Below, piece by piece: positions 25,291 to 36,800 of a DNA stretch of 59,620 nt. A program made the translations under genes and the position numbers. Source of the stretch: Paenibacillus sp. N3.4 (lineage in GTDB: Bacteria > Bacillota > Bacilli > Paenibacillales > NBRC-103111); NCBI RefSeq assembly GCF_008017805.1, contig NZ_VRTT01000044.1:1-59620 (forward strand), read 5' to 3'. Position 1 is the stretch's first letter. The number at the start of each line of letters is the position of its first letter. The notes below the pieces were generated by a model. The model made no database searches. It saw nothing but the letters and a program-made list of their open reading frames with translations, and was not told the origin of the DNA.

Positions 25291-26481
25291 TTATTTTTGA
25301 ATTGTAGCAACCGCGCCCGCACCAACTGTACGTCCGCCTTCACGAATCGCGAAGCGTGTTCCTTCTTCGATTGCGATTGGGTTGATCAGTTCTACTGTAA
25401 CTGTGATGTTATCACCTGGCATAACCATCTCTGTTCCTTCTGGAAGGGAGATGATACCCGTTACATCAGTTGTACGGAAGTAGAACTGAGGACGGTAACC
25501 AGTGAAGAAAGGCTTATGACGGCCACCCTCTTCTTTAGTTAGAACGTAGATTTGAGCTGTAAAGTTTGTGTGTGGTTTAACTGAACCCGGTTTCGCAAGA
25601 ACTTGTCCACGCTCGATGTCTTTACGGTCTACACCACGAAGCAATGCTCCGATGTTGTCACCAGCTTGAGCGGAATCAAGCAATTTGCGGAACATCTCTA
25701 CACCAGTTACGATGCATTTACGAGTTTCTTCAGCAATACCAACGATTTCAACTTCTTCTTGTACTTTAACTGTTCCACGCTCTACACGACCTGTAGCAAC
25801 TGTACCACGGCCTGTGATTGAGAATACATCCTCAACCGGCATAAGGAAAGGTTTGTCAGTTTGACGCTCAGGAGTTGGGATATAAGTATCGACTTGTTCG
25901 AACAACTCGATGATTTTATCAGCCCAAGGACCTTCTGGGTTTGCAAGAGCTTCACGAGCTGCACCACGGATGATTGGTGTATCATCGCCTGGGAATTCGT
26001 ACTCGTTAAGAAGGTCGCGAACTTCCATCTCAACTAGTTCAAGCAACTCTTCGTCTTCAACCATGTCGCATTTGTTAAGGAATACTACGATGTAAGGTAC
26101 GCCTACTTGACGGGAAAGCAGGATGTGCTCGCGAGTTTGCGGCATAGGGCCGTCAGCTGCGGATACAACCAGAATCGCTCCGTCCATTTGAGCAGCACCA
26201 GTAATCATGTTCTTAACATAGTCAGCATGTCCAGGACAGTCAACGTGTGCGTAGTGACGGTTAGGTGTTTCGTACTCAACGTGAGCTGTGGAGATTGTGA
26301 TACCGCGCTCGCGCTCTTCTGGTGCTTTATCGATTTGGTCGAATGCTACTGCAGCTCCACCGTATCTTTTGGACAATACTGTTGTGATCGCAGCTGTCAA
26401 AGTTGTTTTACCATGGTCAACGTGACCGATAGTCCCAATGTTAACATGCGGTTTATTACGTTCAAATTTAGCCTTTGCCAT
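25291..26481 (-). CDS. tuf: Elongation factor Tu
   Basis: A 396-residue EF-Tu. GTPase motifs GHVDHGKTT (P-loop), DCPGHADY (G3) and NKCD (G4) are clear, followed by domains II and III. It delivers aminoacyl-tRNA to the ribosome. It is the last gene of the str operon, 39 bases after fusA, with its own terminator. Confidence 0.99.
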   Translation of the reverse strand: MAKAKFERNKPHVNIGTIGHVDHGKTTLTAAITTVLSKRYGGAAVAFDQIDKAPEERERGITISTAHVEYETPNRHYAHVDCPGHADYVKNMITGAAQMDGAILVVSAADGPMPQTREHILLSRQVGVPYIVVFLNKCDMVEDEELLELVEMEVRDLLNEYEFPGDDTPIIRGAAREALANPEGPWADKIIELFEQVDTYIPTPERQTDKPFLMPVEDVFSITGRGTVATGRVERGTVKVQEEVEIVGIAEETRKCIVTGVEMFRKLLDSAQAGDNIGALLRGVDRKDIERGQVLAKPGSVKPHTNFTAQIYVLTKEEGGRHKPFFTGYRPQFYFRTTDVTGIISLPEGTEMVMPGDNITVTVELINPIAIEEGTRFAIREGGRTVGAGAVATIQK

Positions 26482-26520
26482 TTTAAACGATTCCTCCTTA
26501 GAGTGACTAATAGTTTTATA

Positions 26521-28596
26521 TTAAGCGCCTTTGCCTTTTGCAATAATTTCTTCTGCAATGGACTTAGGTACTTCTTCATAATGCGAAAGTTCCATGGAGT
26601 AAACACCACGGCCTTGTGTTCTCGAACGAAGTGTTGTGGAATAACCAAACATTTCAGAAAGAGGTACCTTAGCACGGATGACTTGCGCTCCATGACGGCT
26701 ATCCATACCTTCGATACGTCCACGACGGGAGTTAAGGTCACCCATAACATCGCCCATGTACTCTTCTGGTACAGTAACTTCAACCTTCATGATTGGTTCA
26801 AGAAGAACCGGTTTACATTTTTCTTTAGCTGCTTTAAGTGCCATGGATCCCGCAATTTTGAACGCCATTTCATTGGAGTCAACATCATGGTAAGATCCAT
26901 CAACGACAGTAGCTTTGATATCCACGAGCGGGAATCCTGCGATTACACCGTTTTTCATGGATTCTTCGATACCAGCTTGAATAGGTGCGATATATTCTCT
27001 AGGAATGGATCCGCCTACTACCTTGTTCTCGAAGATGAAACCAGTGCCAGCTTCTTGAGGTTCGAACTCAACCCAACAATGTCCGTATTGACCACGGCCA
27101 CCGGATTGACGAACGAATTTACCTTCAACTTTAGCTGAAGCACGGAAAGTTTCACGGTAAGCTACTTGAGGTTTACCTACATTGGTTTCTACTTTGAATT
27201 CACGAAGCATACGGTCAACGAGAATCTCAAGGTGAAGCTCACCCATACCCGCGATGATCGTTTGTCCTGTTTCTTCATCTGTAGAAGCACGGAACGTAGG
27301 ATCTTCTTCTGCAAGTTTTTGTAATGCGATACCCATTTTATCTTGATCGGCTTTCGTTTTCGGTTCAACAGCAAGCTGGATAACCGGTTCTGGGAAAACC
27401 ATTCTTTCAAGGATAACAGGGTTTTTCTCATCACAAAGTGTATCACCTGTTGTTGTATCTTTCAATCCAACAGCCGCGGCAATATCACCTGAGTATACAA
27501 TGCTGATTTCTTGACGTGCGTTCGCATGCATTTGCAGAATACGACCAACACGTTCACGTTTGCCTTTTGTTGCGTTAACAACGTAGGAACCGGAGTTCAA
27601 GGTACCAGAGTATACACGGAAGAAGGTAAGACGACCAACGAAAGGATCTGTCATGATTTTGAATGCAAGCGCTGAGAAAGGTTGATCATCAGCAGACTTA
27701 CGAACCACTTCAGTACCATCGTCAAGAACACCTTTAATATCAGGTACATCAAGTGGGGATGGCAGATAGTTAATAACTGCATCCAACATCAATTGAACAC
27801 CTTTGTTTCTGTATGAAGATCCGCAGATAACTGGGAAGATTTTCACTTCGCAGACACCCTTACGCAGAGCTCCTTTGATTTCATCAACAGTAAGTTCTTC
27901 ACCTTCGAGATATTTCATTGTAAGCTCTTCATCAAGCTCAGCAACTTTCTCGATCAGTTCCAATCTCAATTCTGCGACTTTATCTTTGAACTCAGCAGGG
28001 ATCTCGATTTTTTCGATATCCTTACCAAGATCATCTTTGTACATATACGCCACTTCATCAACTAAATCGATGATGCCTTTGAATTCATTCTCAGCACCGA
28101 TCGGAAGTTGAATAGCAACCGCATTTGCGCCCAGTTTAAGACGCATGGATTCAACAACTTGCAAGAAATCTGCACCGATGATATCCATTTTGTTTACGTA
28201 AGCAATACGAGGAACATTGTATTTATCAGCTTGTCTCCAAACTGTTTCCGATTGAGGCTCAACGCCCTCTTTCGCACTAAATACACCAACTGCTCCATCT
28301 AACACACGGAGGGAACGCTCTACCTCAACGGTAAAGTCAACGTGTCCCGGGGTATCGATAACGTTGATGCGGTGACCTTCCCAATGAGCAGTCGTAGCAG
28401 CGGAAGTAATCGTGATTCCGCGCTCCTGCTCTTGTTCCATCCAGTCCATCGTTGCTCCACCTTCGTGGACTTCACCGATTTTGTGAACACGGCCTGTATA
28501 AAACAAGATACGCTCAGTGGTAGTTGTTTTACCAGCATCAATATGAGCCATGATCCCGATATTACGTGTATTTTTCAAGGAGTACTCTCTAGCCAT
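26521..28596 (-). CDS. fusA: Elongation factor G
   Basis: A 691-residue EF-G with the P-loop AHIDAGKTT, DTPGHVDF and NKMD motifs and domains II-V; it catalyses translocation. Length is normal for Bacillales. It lies between rpsG and tuf. A long antisense open frame across tuf and fusA is a codon-bias shadow. Confidence 0.98.
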   Translation of the reverse strand: MAREYSLKNTRNIGIMAHIDAGKTTTTERILFYTGRVHKIGEVHEGGATMDWMEQEQERGITITSAATTAHWEGHRINVIDTPGHVDFTVEVERSLRVLDGAVGVFSAKEGVEPQSETVWRQADKYNVPRIAYVNKMDIIGADFLQVVESMRLKLGANAVAIQLPIGAENEFKGIIDLVDEVAYMYKDDLGKDIEKIEIPAEFKDKVAELRLELIEKVAELDEELTMKYLEGEELTVDEIKGALRKGVCEVKIFPVICGSSYRNKGVQLMLDAVINYLPSPLDVPDIKGVLDDGTEVVRKSADDQPFSALAFKIMTDPFVGRLTFFRVYSGTLNSGSYVVNATKGKRERVGRILQMHANARQEISIVYSGDIAAAVGLKDTTTGDTLCDEKNPVILERMVFPEPVIQLAVEPKTKADQDKMGIALQKLAEEDPTFRASTDEETGQTIIAGMGELHLEILVDRMLREFKVETNVGKPQVAYRETFRASAKVEGKFVRQSGGRGQYGHCWVEFEPQEAGTGFIFENKVVGGSIPREYIAPIQAGIEESMKNGVIAGFPLVDIKATVVDGSYHDVDSNEMAFKIAGSMALKAAKEKCKPVLLEPIMKVEVTVPEEYMGDVMGDLNSRRGRIEGMDSRHGAQVIRAKVPLSEMFGYSTTLRSRTQGRGVYSMELSHYEEVPKSIAEEIIAKGKGA

Positions 28597-28635
28597 AAGT
28601 CGTTATGCCTCCTTTCTAGTAATTGATTTCGAATT

Positions 28636-29106
28636 CTACCAACGGTAGTGAGCGAATGCTTTATTAGCTTCAGCCATTTTGTGTGTATCTTCACGTTTCT
28701 TAACGGAAGAACCTGTGCTGTTGCTAGCATCGATAATTTCATAAGCCAATCTTTCTTCCATCGTCTTCTCACCGCGAAGACGGGAGTAGTTGACCAACCA
28801 ACGAAGACCTAAAGTCGAACGACGGTCAGGTCTAACTTCGATAGGCACTTGATAGTTTGCTCCACCAACACGGCGAGCTTTAACTTCTAGTACTGGCATG
28901 ATGTTTTTGATAGCTGCTTCAAACACTTCCATCGGCTCTTTACCTGTACGATCTTTCACGAGGTTAAAAGCGTTATAAAGAATGGACTGTGCTACCCCTC
29001 TTTTTCCATCAATCATGATGCGATTGATAAGACGAGTAACTAGTTTGCTATTATAAATTGGATCTGGCAATACGTCTCTGCGAGTAACTGGACCTTTACG
29101 AGGCAT
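28636..29106 (-). CDS. rpsG: 30S ribosomal protein S7
   Basis: A 156-residue S7, the primary assembler of the 30S head, starting MPRKGPVTRRDVLPDP with the conserved LVTRLINRIMIDGKRG helix region. Normal length; between rpsL and fusA in the str operon. Confidence 0.97.
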   Translation of the reverse strand: MPRKGPVTRRDVLPDPIYNSKLVTRLINRIMIDGKRGVAQSILYNAFNLVKDRTGKEPMEVFEAAIKNIMPVLEVKARRVGGANYQVPIEVRPDRRSTLGLRWLVNYSRLRGEKTMEERLAYEIIDASNSTGSSVKKREDTHKMAEANKAFAHYRW

Positions 29107-29150
29107 AGTTATCCCCCTTTCTTATAAGAATCATTCCTGATTATTATCTC

Positions 29151-29569
29151 TTATTTTTTAACTTTCGGACGTTTTGTACCGTATTTGGAACGGGATTGCT
29201 TACGGTTGTTAACACCGGAAGTATCCAGAGCGCCACGCACGATGTGATAACGTACCCCTGGTAAATCTTTAATTCTACCTCCACGGATCAATACAACACT
29301 ATGTTCTTGCAGGTTGTGACCGATACCTGGAATATAAGCTGTCACCTCTACGCGTTCGTTAAACGAACACGTGCGTATTTACGAAGTGCGGAGTTTGGCT
29401 TCTTAGGAGTCATTGTACCTACACGCGTGCAGACACCACGTTTTTGAGGAGCGCTCAAATCCGTTGATTCTCTTTTCAAAGCGTTAAACCCTTTTTGCAA
29501 AGCTGGTGATTTTGACTTCTCCACCTTCGCTTGACGACCTTTACGTACTAGTTGGTTAATTGTTGGCAT
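29151..29569 (-). CDS. rpsL: 30S ribosomal protein S12, frame broken by one missing base
   Basis: S12 sits at the decoding centre; its conserved TMTPKKPNSALRKYARV loop, where streptomycin-resistance changes arise, reads as wild type. The frame stops after RLTNA at 29348 and resumes one frame over at VTAYIPGIGHNLQEHS. One extra G near 29351 joins them (RLTNAVEVTAYIP) into the normal 139 residues. S12 is essential, so I treat this as a sequence error. Confidence 0.93.
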
Positions 29570-29732
29570 ATCGCCACCTCCTCCCTACATTCATAACATG
29601 ATGATCTTTCTTTACAAGCCCACAGATCCAGGCGAGTCATAAATGAGCAAATAGAAAGTCTTTGCTATGAGCCAGCGCAAAAGTATAATTAACTGATGTA
29701 CTTAAGACTCACCAACAAAAACGTCTTAGCGT

Positions 29733-29984
29733 TTATTCATTTACAACAGCTGCTACCGCAGCTCCAACTTCAATTCCACATGCTTTACCTAGCATCTTCA
29801 TAGAATCTACGTAGGTAACAGGTATATCCATCTTATTACAGAGGCTTACCAGCTTTATCGTCAATCGCGGATCTGCATCTTTAGCAACCAGCACTTCGAT
29901 TGCCTTGCCTTGTTCTAGCATTTTGGTTACTTTCTTCGTACCTACACTTATATTCTTGGCCTGTTTGAGTACATCATAAGACAT
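29733..29984 (-). CDS. rplGB: L7Ae-like K-turn-binding protein (YbxF family)
   Basis: An 83-residue L7Ae/L30e-fold protein beginning MSYDVLKQAKNISVGTKK. B. subtilis YbxF of the same length binds kink-turn RNA and associates with ribosomes. It starts at the ATG 9 bases after GGAGG; the frame is open 24 codons further but crosses the leader. It lies just upstream of rpsL, as in B. subtilis, under a strong promoter. Confidence 0.88.
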   Translation of the reverse strand: MSYDVLKQAKNISVGTKKVTKMLEQGKAIEVLVAKDADPRLTIKLVSLCNKMDIPVTYVDSMKMLGKACGIEVGAAVAAVVNE

Positions 29985-30037
29985 AAGGCACATCCTCCAA
30001 AGAAAAGGAAAGAATAGTAACTTAGGCACACTCCGAT

Positions 30038-30066
30038 ATATTATCACTTTGATCATGGAGTGTCAA
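30038..30066 (-). promoter_or_regulatory. Strong sigma-A promoter of the str operon
   Basis: Minus strand: consensus -35 TTGACA (30061-30066), 17-base spacer, -10 TAATAT (30038-30043). It lies between the rpoC terminator and rplGB and should drive rplGB-rpsL-rpsG-fusA-tuf. Confidence 0.8.
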
Positions 30067-30118
30067 GGAATAACTTTGTTGTATCTAAAACTTTAACTGT
30101 ATACTAACCATAGAAAAC

Positions 30119-30156
30119 GAACGGATCATCCACTCCGAGAAGTGAAGATCCCGTTC
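30119..30156 (-). terminator. Terminator after rpoC
   Basis: Minus strand: GAACGGGATC pairs with GATCCGTTC (arms at 30147-30156 and 30119-30127), with an inner CACT/AGTG pairing, followed by a short T run. It separates rpoBC from the str operon. Confidence 0.75.
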
Positions 30157-30171
30157 ATTACTATCCATCAA

Positions 30172-33100
30172 CTATTCAACAGCAACGGTTTCTTTTTCCA
30201 AATCTTCGCCTTGTACAACAACTTCGTTAGGATCCGTAATTCGGATATTCCGGTAACGAGGCATACCTGTACCCGCAGGAATCAGTTTACCGATGATAAC
30301 ATTTTCTTTAAGTCCAAGCAATTGGTCAACTTTCCCTTTGATTGCTGCATCCGTTAAGACACGAGTCGTTTCTTGGAAAGAAGCTGCAGAAAGGAAAGAA
30401 TCTGTTTCAAGGGATGCCTTCGTAATACCGAGCAAGATCGGTCTTGCGACAGCTGGTTCATTGCCGGCAAACAAAGCGACTTTGTTAGCATCTTCATATT
30501 CATGAATGTCTACGAAAGAACCTGGAAGAAGCGTTGTGTCTCCCGCGTCAACAATCCGAATTTTACGCAACATTTGACGAACCATAACTTCAATATGCTT
30601 ATCGTTAATTTCTACCCCTTGGTTACGGTAAACGCGTTGTACTTCTTGCAGAATGTAGTTCTGCACGCCACGAATACCTTTAATGCGGAGCATCTCTTTC
30701 GGATCAATAGATCCGTCCGTCAGCTCGTCTCCAGCTTCCACTTGTTGATTCAAAGAAGCGCGGACACGTGATCCGTAAGGAACCGCATATACTTTGGATT
30801 CCGCTTCACCTTGGACTTCAATCTCACGACGGTCCTTCGCTTCACGGATTTCTTTAACGACACCATCAATCTCAGAAATGATCGCTTGACCTTTCGGATT
30901 CCGAGCTTCAAAAAGCTCCTGAATACGCGGCAAACCTTGTGTAATATCATCTCCGGCAACACCACCGGTATGGAACGTACGCATCGTCAACTGAGTTCCT
31001 GGCTCACCAATGGATTGAGCGGCAATAATACCTACTGCCTCACCAACCTCCACGAATTGACCAGTAGCTAAGTTACGACCGTAACATTTCTTACATACAC
31101 CATGATTGGTGCGGCAGCTAAGAACGGAACGAATTTGAAGTTTTTCAATACCTGCTTCGATAATGGCATCAGCAATGCCCGATTCGATGAGCTCATTGCG
31201 TTGAACAATAACTTCACCTGTTTGTGGATGACGAAGAGTCTCATACGCATAACGTCCTTCAATACGATCGTAGAGATCTTCAATAACCTCTTTACCGTCT
31301 TGAATTTTGCTAACCATGAAGCCTTTGTCTGTTCCGCAATCATCTTCACGAACGATAACGTCTTGTGCAACGTCAACGAGACGACGAGTCAAGTACCCTG
31401 AGTCAGCTGTACGCAGTGCTGTATCGGCAAGACCTTTACGCGCTCCGTGCGTGGAAATAAAGTACTCTAAGATCGTTAAGCCTTCACGGAAGTTTGATTT
31501 GATTGGCAACTCCATAATTTTACCGGATGGGTTAGCCATCAAACCACGCATACCGCCAAGCTGTGTAATCTGCGATTTATTACCCCGTGCTTTAGACTCA
31601 ACCATCATGCTGATGGAGTTGTATTTATCCAAGGATTTCATCAGAATATCGGTGATTTCATCCTTCGCTTTACTCCAAATCGCAATAACGCGGTCATAAC
31701 GCTCTTCATCTGTAATCAAACCACGACGATATTGGTTCGTTACGACACGTACTTTCTCTTCACACTCTTTGAGGATCGCTACTTTTTCAGTAGGAACCAC
31801 AACGTCTGATACCGCTACGGTAATACCCGCTTTGGTGGAGTACGTGAATCCAAGCTCTTTAATTTTATCAAGAATCATCGACGTTTGAGTTGTGTGGTAT
31901 TTACGGAAACACTCAGCAATGATGGAACCGAGATATTCTTTACCTACCGCTTTGTTCTCATCACGTTCCAACATAATGGCTCTAAGATCAGCACCTTTGT
32001 CGAACACAAAGTGTGCATCCGGAATACCATTCAGCAAGTTCGTTTTGGTTGGCTCATTAATGAATGGGAAATCAGCAGGATAGATTTCGTTCATAATGAT
32101 TTTACCAATCGTCGTGATCAGCATTGCATTTTGTTGTTTCTCTGTGAAGCTTGTTTTGTTTAATGCTTTAGCCGGAATAGCAACACGAGCGTGCAGCGCC
32201 ATTTTGCCAGCTTGGTAAGAAGAAACAGCTTCATGTACGGTTCTAATGATAGAACCTGCACCTTTAGCAAATTTGTTGTCCGTTGTTAAGTAGAAGCTTC
32301 CCAGAACCATATCCTGTGAAGGCGTAACAACCGGCTTACCGTCTTTCGGATTCAAGATGTTACCTGACGCCAGCATGAGCAAACGAGCTTCAGCTTGTGC
32401 TTCAGATGACAATGGTACGTGAACGGCCATTTGGTCACCGTCGAAGTCAGCATTGTAAGCTGTACAAACGAGTGGGTGAAGTTTAATAGCGCGGCCTTCG
32501 ACCAGAATCGGTTCAAACGCTTGAATACCAAGTCTATGCAGCGTAGGGGCACGGTTCAGAAGAACCGGATGCTCCTTGATCACTTCTTCTAGAACATCCC
32601 ATACATCAGGACTTACGCGCTCAACCTTACGTTTCGCACTCTTGATGTTATGAGCTAACCCTTTATTTACAAGCTCTTTCATAACGAAAGGCTTGAACAA
32701 TTCAAGTGCCATTTCCTTCGGAAGACCACATTGGTACATCTTCAGGTTAGGACCTACGACGATAACGGAACGACCGGAATAGTCGACACGTTTACCGAGC
32801 AGGTTTTGACGGAAACGACCTTGTTTACCTTTCAGCATATGACTGAGGGATTTCAAAGGACGGTTACCTGGTCCTGTTACTGGACGACCGCGGCGACCGT
32901 TATCAATGAGAGCATCAACAGCTTCTTGAAGCATCCGTTTTTCGTTTTGCACGATAATGTCGGGTGCTCCCAGATCAAGTAGTCTCTTCAAACGGTTGTT
33001 ACGGTTGATTACGCGGCGGTACAAATCATTCAAGTCAGATGTCGCAAAGCGACCTCCATCGAGTTGTACCATCGGACGAAGCTCCGGAGGGATGACTGGC

Positions 33101-33792
33101 AATACATCCAGAACCATCCAACCCGGCATATTCTTCGAGTTACGGAAAGCTTCCATAACTTCCAAACGCTTGATCGCACGATTACGACGTTGACCTTGCG
33201 CTGTTTTAAGTTCTTCTTTCAGCGTATCTACTTCGCGCTCAATATCGATGTCGATCAGCAGCTTTTTCACTGCTTCAGCACCCATACCCGCTTGGAAAGC
33301 ATAGCCGTATTTCTCACGATAGCTACGGTATTCTTTCTCAGACAGCAATTGTTTCTTTTCAAGAGGTGTATCTCCCGGATCTGTTACCACATAAGACGCG
33401 AAGTAGATAACCTCTTCCAAAGATCTTGGAGACATATCTAGTGCAAGACCCATGCGGCTAGGAATACCTTTGAAGTACCAAATATGGGAGACAGGAGCTG
33501 CTAGCTCAATATGACCCATGCGCTCACGACGCACCTTTTGACGTGTTACTTCAACGCCACAACGGTCACAGACTACGCCTTTATAACGGACGCGCTTGTA
33601 TTTACCGCAATGACATTCCCAATCTTTCGTTGGTCCGAAGATCTTTTCACAGAAAAGACCTTCTTTCTCAGGTTTTAAGGTTCTGTAGTTAATCGTTTCC
33701 GGCTTCTTTACTTCCCCACGGGACCAAGAGCGAATTTTATCGGGTGATGCCAAGCCGATTTTCATAAACTCGAAGTTGTTAACGTCCATCAA
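30172..33792 (-). CDS. rpoC: RNA polymerase subunit beta'
   Basis: A 1206-residue beta' subunit, uninterrupted. The N-terminal zinc finger (CHCGKYKR and CDRCGVEVT), the catalytic NADFDGDQMAVH with three Mg-binding Asp residues, and the second zinc site (CRTNHGVCKKC) are present. A TTG or the following ATG can serve as start after AAGGAGG. It lies 68 bases after rpoB. Confidence 0.98.
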   Translation of the reverse strand: MMDVNNFEFMKIGLASPDKIRSWSRGEVKKPETINYRTLKPEKEGLFCEKIFGPTKDWECHCGKYKRVRYKGVVCDRCGVEVTRQKVRRERMGHIELAAPVSHIWYFKGIPSRMGLALDMSPRSLEEVIYFASYVVTDPGDTPLEKKQLLSEKEYRSYREKYGYAFQAGMGAEAVKKLLIDIDIEREVDTLKEELKTAQGQRRNRAIKRLEVMEAFRNSKNMPGWMVLDVLPVIPPELRPMVQLDGGRFATSDLNDLYRRVINRNNRLKRLLDLGAPDIIVQNEKRMLQEAVDALIDNGRRGRPVTGPGNRPLKSLSHMLKGKQGRFRQNLLGKRVDYSGRSVIVVGPNLKMYQCGLPKEMALELFKPFVMKELVNKGLAHNIKSAKRKVERVSPDVWDVLEEVIKEHPVLLNRAPTLHRLGIQAFEPILVEGRAIKLHPLVCTAYNADFDGDQMAVHVPLSSEAQAEARLLMLASGNILNPKDGKPVVTPSQDMVLGSFYLTTDNKFAKGAGSIIRTVHEAVSSYQAGKMALHARVAIPAKALNKTSFTEKQQNAMLITTIGKIIMNEIYPADFPFINEPTKTNLLNGIPDAHFVFDKGADLRAIMLERDENKAVGKEYLGSIIAECFRKYHTTQTSMILDKIKELGFTYSTKAGITVAVSDVVVPTEKVAILKECEEKVRVVTNQYRRGLITDEERYDRVIAIWSKAKDEITDILMKSLDKYNSISMMVESKARGNKSQITQLGGMRGLMANPSGKIMELPIKSNFREGLTILEYFISTHGARKGLADTALRTADSGYLTRRLVDVAQDVIVREDDCGTDKGFMVSKIQDGKEVIEDLYDRIEGRYAYETLRHPQTGEVIVQRNELIESGIADAIIEAGIEKLQIRSVLSCRTNHGVCKKCYGRNLATGQFVEVGEAVGIIAAQSIGEPGTQLTMRTFHTGGVAGDDITQGLPRIQELFEARNPKGQAIISEIDGVVKEIREAKDRREIEVQGEAESKVYAVPYGSRVRASLNQQVEAGDELTDGSIDPKEMLRIKGIRGVQNYILQEVQRVYRNQGVEINDKHIEVMVRQMLRKIRIVDAGDTTLLPGSFVDIHEYEDANKVALFAGNEPAVARPILLGITKASLETDSFLSAASFQETTRVLTDAAIKGKVDQLLGLKENVIIGKLIPAGTGMPRYRNIRITDPNEVVVQGEDLEKETVAVE

Positions 33793-33860
33793 GGAGCAAC
33801 CCTCCTTTAAGAATTTAAACCCACTATGCAGTGAATCGTTCTCGATCTATTGTGGTGTAT

Positions 33861-36800
33861 TTATTCATTAACCCCTAATTCGGAGCCTTCTAGATTTAGG
33901 TTTAATTTGTCGCTAGTTACTTCGTCATCGTCATCTGTTTCTTTCATTTCGATTTCTTCTTCGTCACCGGACAAGATTTTGACATCCATACCTAAGCTTT
34001 GAAGCTCTTTAATCAAAACTTTGAAAGATTCAGGAACGCCCGGTTCCGGTACGTTCTCGCCTTTGACGATCGATTCGTATGTTTTCACACGACCCACAAC
34101 GTCATCTGACTTCACGGTAAGAATTTCTTGAAGGGTATAAGCCGCTCCATAAGCCTCAAGCGCCCAAACCTCCATCTCCCCGAAACGTTGTCCACCGAAC
34201 TGCGCTTTACCACCCAGCGGCTGCTGAGTAACAAGGGAGTAAGGTCCTGTGGAACGGGCATGGATTTTATCATCAACCATGTGCGCCAATTTGATCATGT
34301 ACATGACGCCAACAGTTACTTCACGTTCAAACGATTCTCCTGTACGACCATCGTACAGAATCGTTTTACCACTGCGCTGCATACCTGCTTCTTCCATCGC
34401 ATCGAACACGTCATACTCACGCGCTCCGTCGAATACCGGCGTTGCAGCATGAATACCGAGGTACTTGGATGCCATACCCAAGTGAACTTCAAGCACTTGA
34501 CCGATGTTCATCCGGGATGGAACCCCTAGTGGGTTCAAGACAACTTCTACTGGAGTACCATCCGGAAGGAAAGGCATATCTTCTTCAGGGAGAATACGTG
34601 CTACTACCCCTTTGTTACCATGACGTCCCGCCATTTTGTCGCCTTCAGAGATTTTACGCTTCTGAGCGATATAGGCACGCACGAGTTGGTTGACACCTGG
34701 AGGCAGCTCATCGCCATTCTCACGGGTAAATACTTTAACGTCAACGACAATACCATCTGTACCATGCGGTACGCGTAGAGAGGTATCACGAACCTCACGA
34801 GCCTTCTCACCGAAGATCGCGTGAAGCAATCTTTCTTCCGCTGTTAATTCCGTAACACCTTTAGGCGTTACTTTACCAACAAGGATGTCGCCTGCGCCAA
34901 TTTCGGCACCGACACGGATAATACCGCGCTCATCTAGATTTTTCAGAGCGTCTTCCCCAACGTTCGGAATATCACGTGTGATTTCCTCAGGTCCGAGTTT
35001 CGTATCACGAGCCTCTGACTCGTACTCCTCGATATGAATCGAAGTGTACACATCTTCTTTGACAAGCTTTTGGCTTAACAAGATCGCATCCTCATAGTTG
35101 TAACCTTCCCAAGTCATGAAGGCAACAACAACGTTACGCCCAAGAGCCAATTCCCCTTGTTCCGTTGATGGTCCATCAGCAAGAATGTCTCCTGTTTTAA
35201 CCAATTGGCCTTTCTTGACGATCGGACGTTGGTTAATGCACGTACCTTGTTGGAACGCATAAACTTATGAAGCTTATATTTGACAATATTACCGCTGACC
35301 AGCTTACCGTCTACCATTCTTGGCGACGCAGCCAAATTTCATTCGCAGCAGCTTTTTCGATAATTCCGTCGAATTTGGATACAATACATACTCCTGAGTC
35401 TTTAGCGACCTTGTGCTCCATTCCTGTCCCTACTAGAGGAGCTTTAGGAATAAGGAGAGGTACTGCTTGACGCTGCATGTTTGAACCCATCAAGGCACGG
35501 TTAGAGTCATCATTTTCAAGGAAAGGAATTAACGCTGTTGCCACAGATACAACTTGCTTAGGGGAGACGTCCATATAATCGACGCGCTCAACCGGAAGCG
35601 TTAAGTTATCATCTTTGTAACGAACGATAATAGAATCCTCAACGAATTTGCTATCTTCCGTTAATACGGCATTCGCCTGAGCGATAACGTAGTTATCTTC
35701 TTCATCAGCCGTCAATAGGCGATTTGCGTTGTAACAATACCTGTCTTCGGATCTACCCAACGATAAGGAGCCTCAATGAAGCCATACTCATTAATGCGGG
35801 CGAAAGTGGACAAGGAGTTGATCAAACCAATGTTCGGTCCCTCTGGCGTCTCAATTGGACACATACGGCCATAGTGAGAGTGATGCACGTCACGAACTTC
35901 CATCCCTGCGCGCTCTCTCGTCAAACCGCCGGGTCCCAGTGCAGACAGACGTCTCTTATGCGTTAATTCAGCAAGCGGATTCGTCTGATCCATAAATTGA
36001 GAAAGTTGGGAGCTGCCGAAGAACTCTTTGATCGATGCGATAACAGGACGAATGTTGATTAATGCCTGAGGCGTAATCACATTAGCATCTTGAATGGACA
36101 TACGTTCGCGCACAACACGCTCCATACGGGAAAGTCCAATACGGAATTGGTTTTGCAACAACTCACCTACAGAACGTAGTCTACGGTTACCCAAGTGATC
36201 GATATCATCCGTATTACCGATACCATGCAGCAAGTTAATGAAATAGTTAATGGATGAAATAATATCGGCAGGCGTAATGTTTTTGACTGATTTGTCAATA
36301 ACACCGTTAGAAATAACTTTCACGACCTTGCCTTCTTCGTTAGGCGAGTACACGTTGATGCATTGAACAGGAATCGTATCCACGTCCGTTACACCTTTAG
36401 GAATCGAGAACTCTTTGAAGCCCGCACCTTTTTCAATGAAAGGCAGGATTTCATCTAACGTACGACGATCCAGCAATTGCCCGGCCTCTGCAATGATCTC
36501 TCCAGTTTCGGAGTCCACCAATGTTTCAGCCAAACGTTGATTAAACAATCTATTTTTGATGTGAAGTTTCTTATTAATTTTGTAGCGACCTACATTCGCT
36601 AAATCATAACGCTTCGGATCAAAGAACCGAGCAACGATCAAGCTTCTTGCATTATCAAGCGTAGGTGGCTCACCCGGACGAAGACGCTCATAGATTTCGA
36701 TTAACGCTTTTTCCGTAGAATCCGTGTTATCTTTATCTAGCGTATTTCGGATATATTCATTATCGCCAAGCAAATCCAAAATTTCTGCATCGGTACCAAA

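Noticed and set aside
26107..27138. Long plus-strand open frame (343 codons) across tuf and fusA
   Set aside because: It is exactly antisense to two highly expressed genes with strong codon bias, has no ribosome-binding site, and its translation (rich in Cys, Phe, Ser) resembles no protein.
29340..29360. Programmed frameshifting as explanation for broken rpsL, rplR, rpsQ or rpoB
   Set aside because: No slippery heptamer or downstream structure is shared, these proteins are not made that way in relatives, and eight of nine breaks are simple missing bases.
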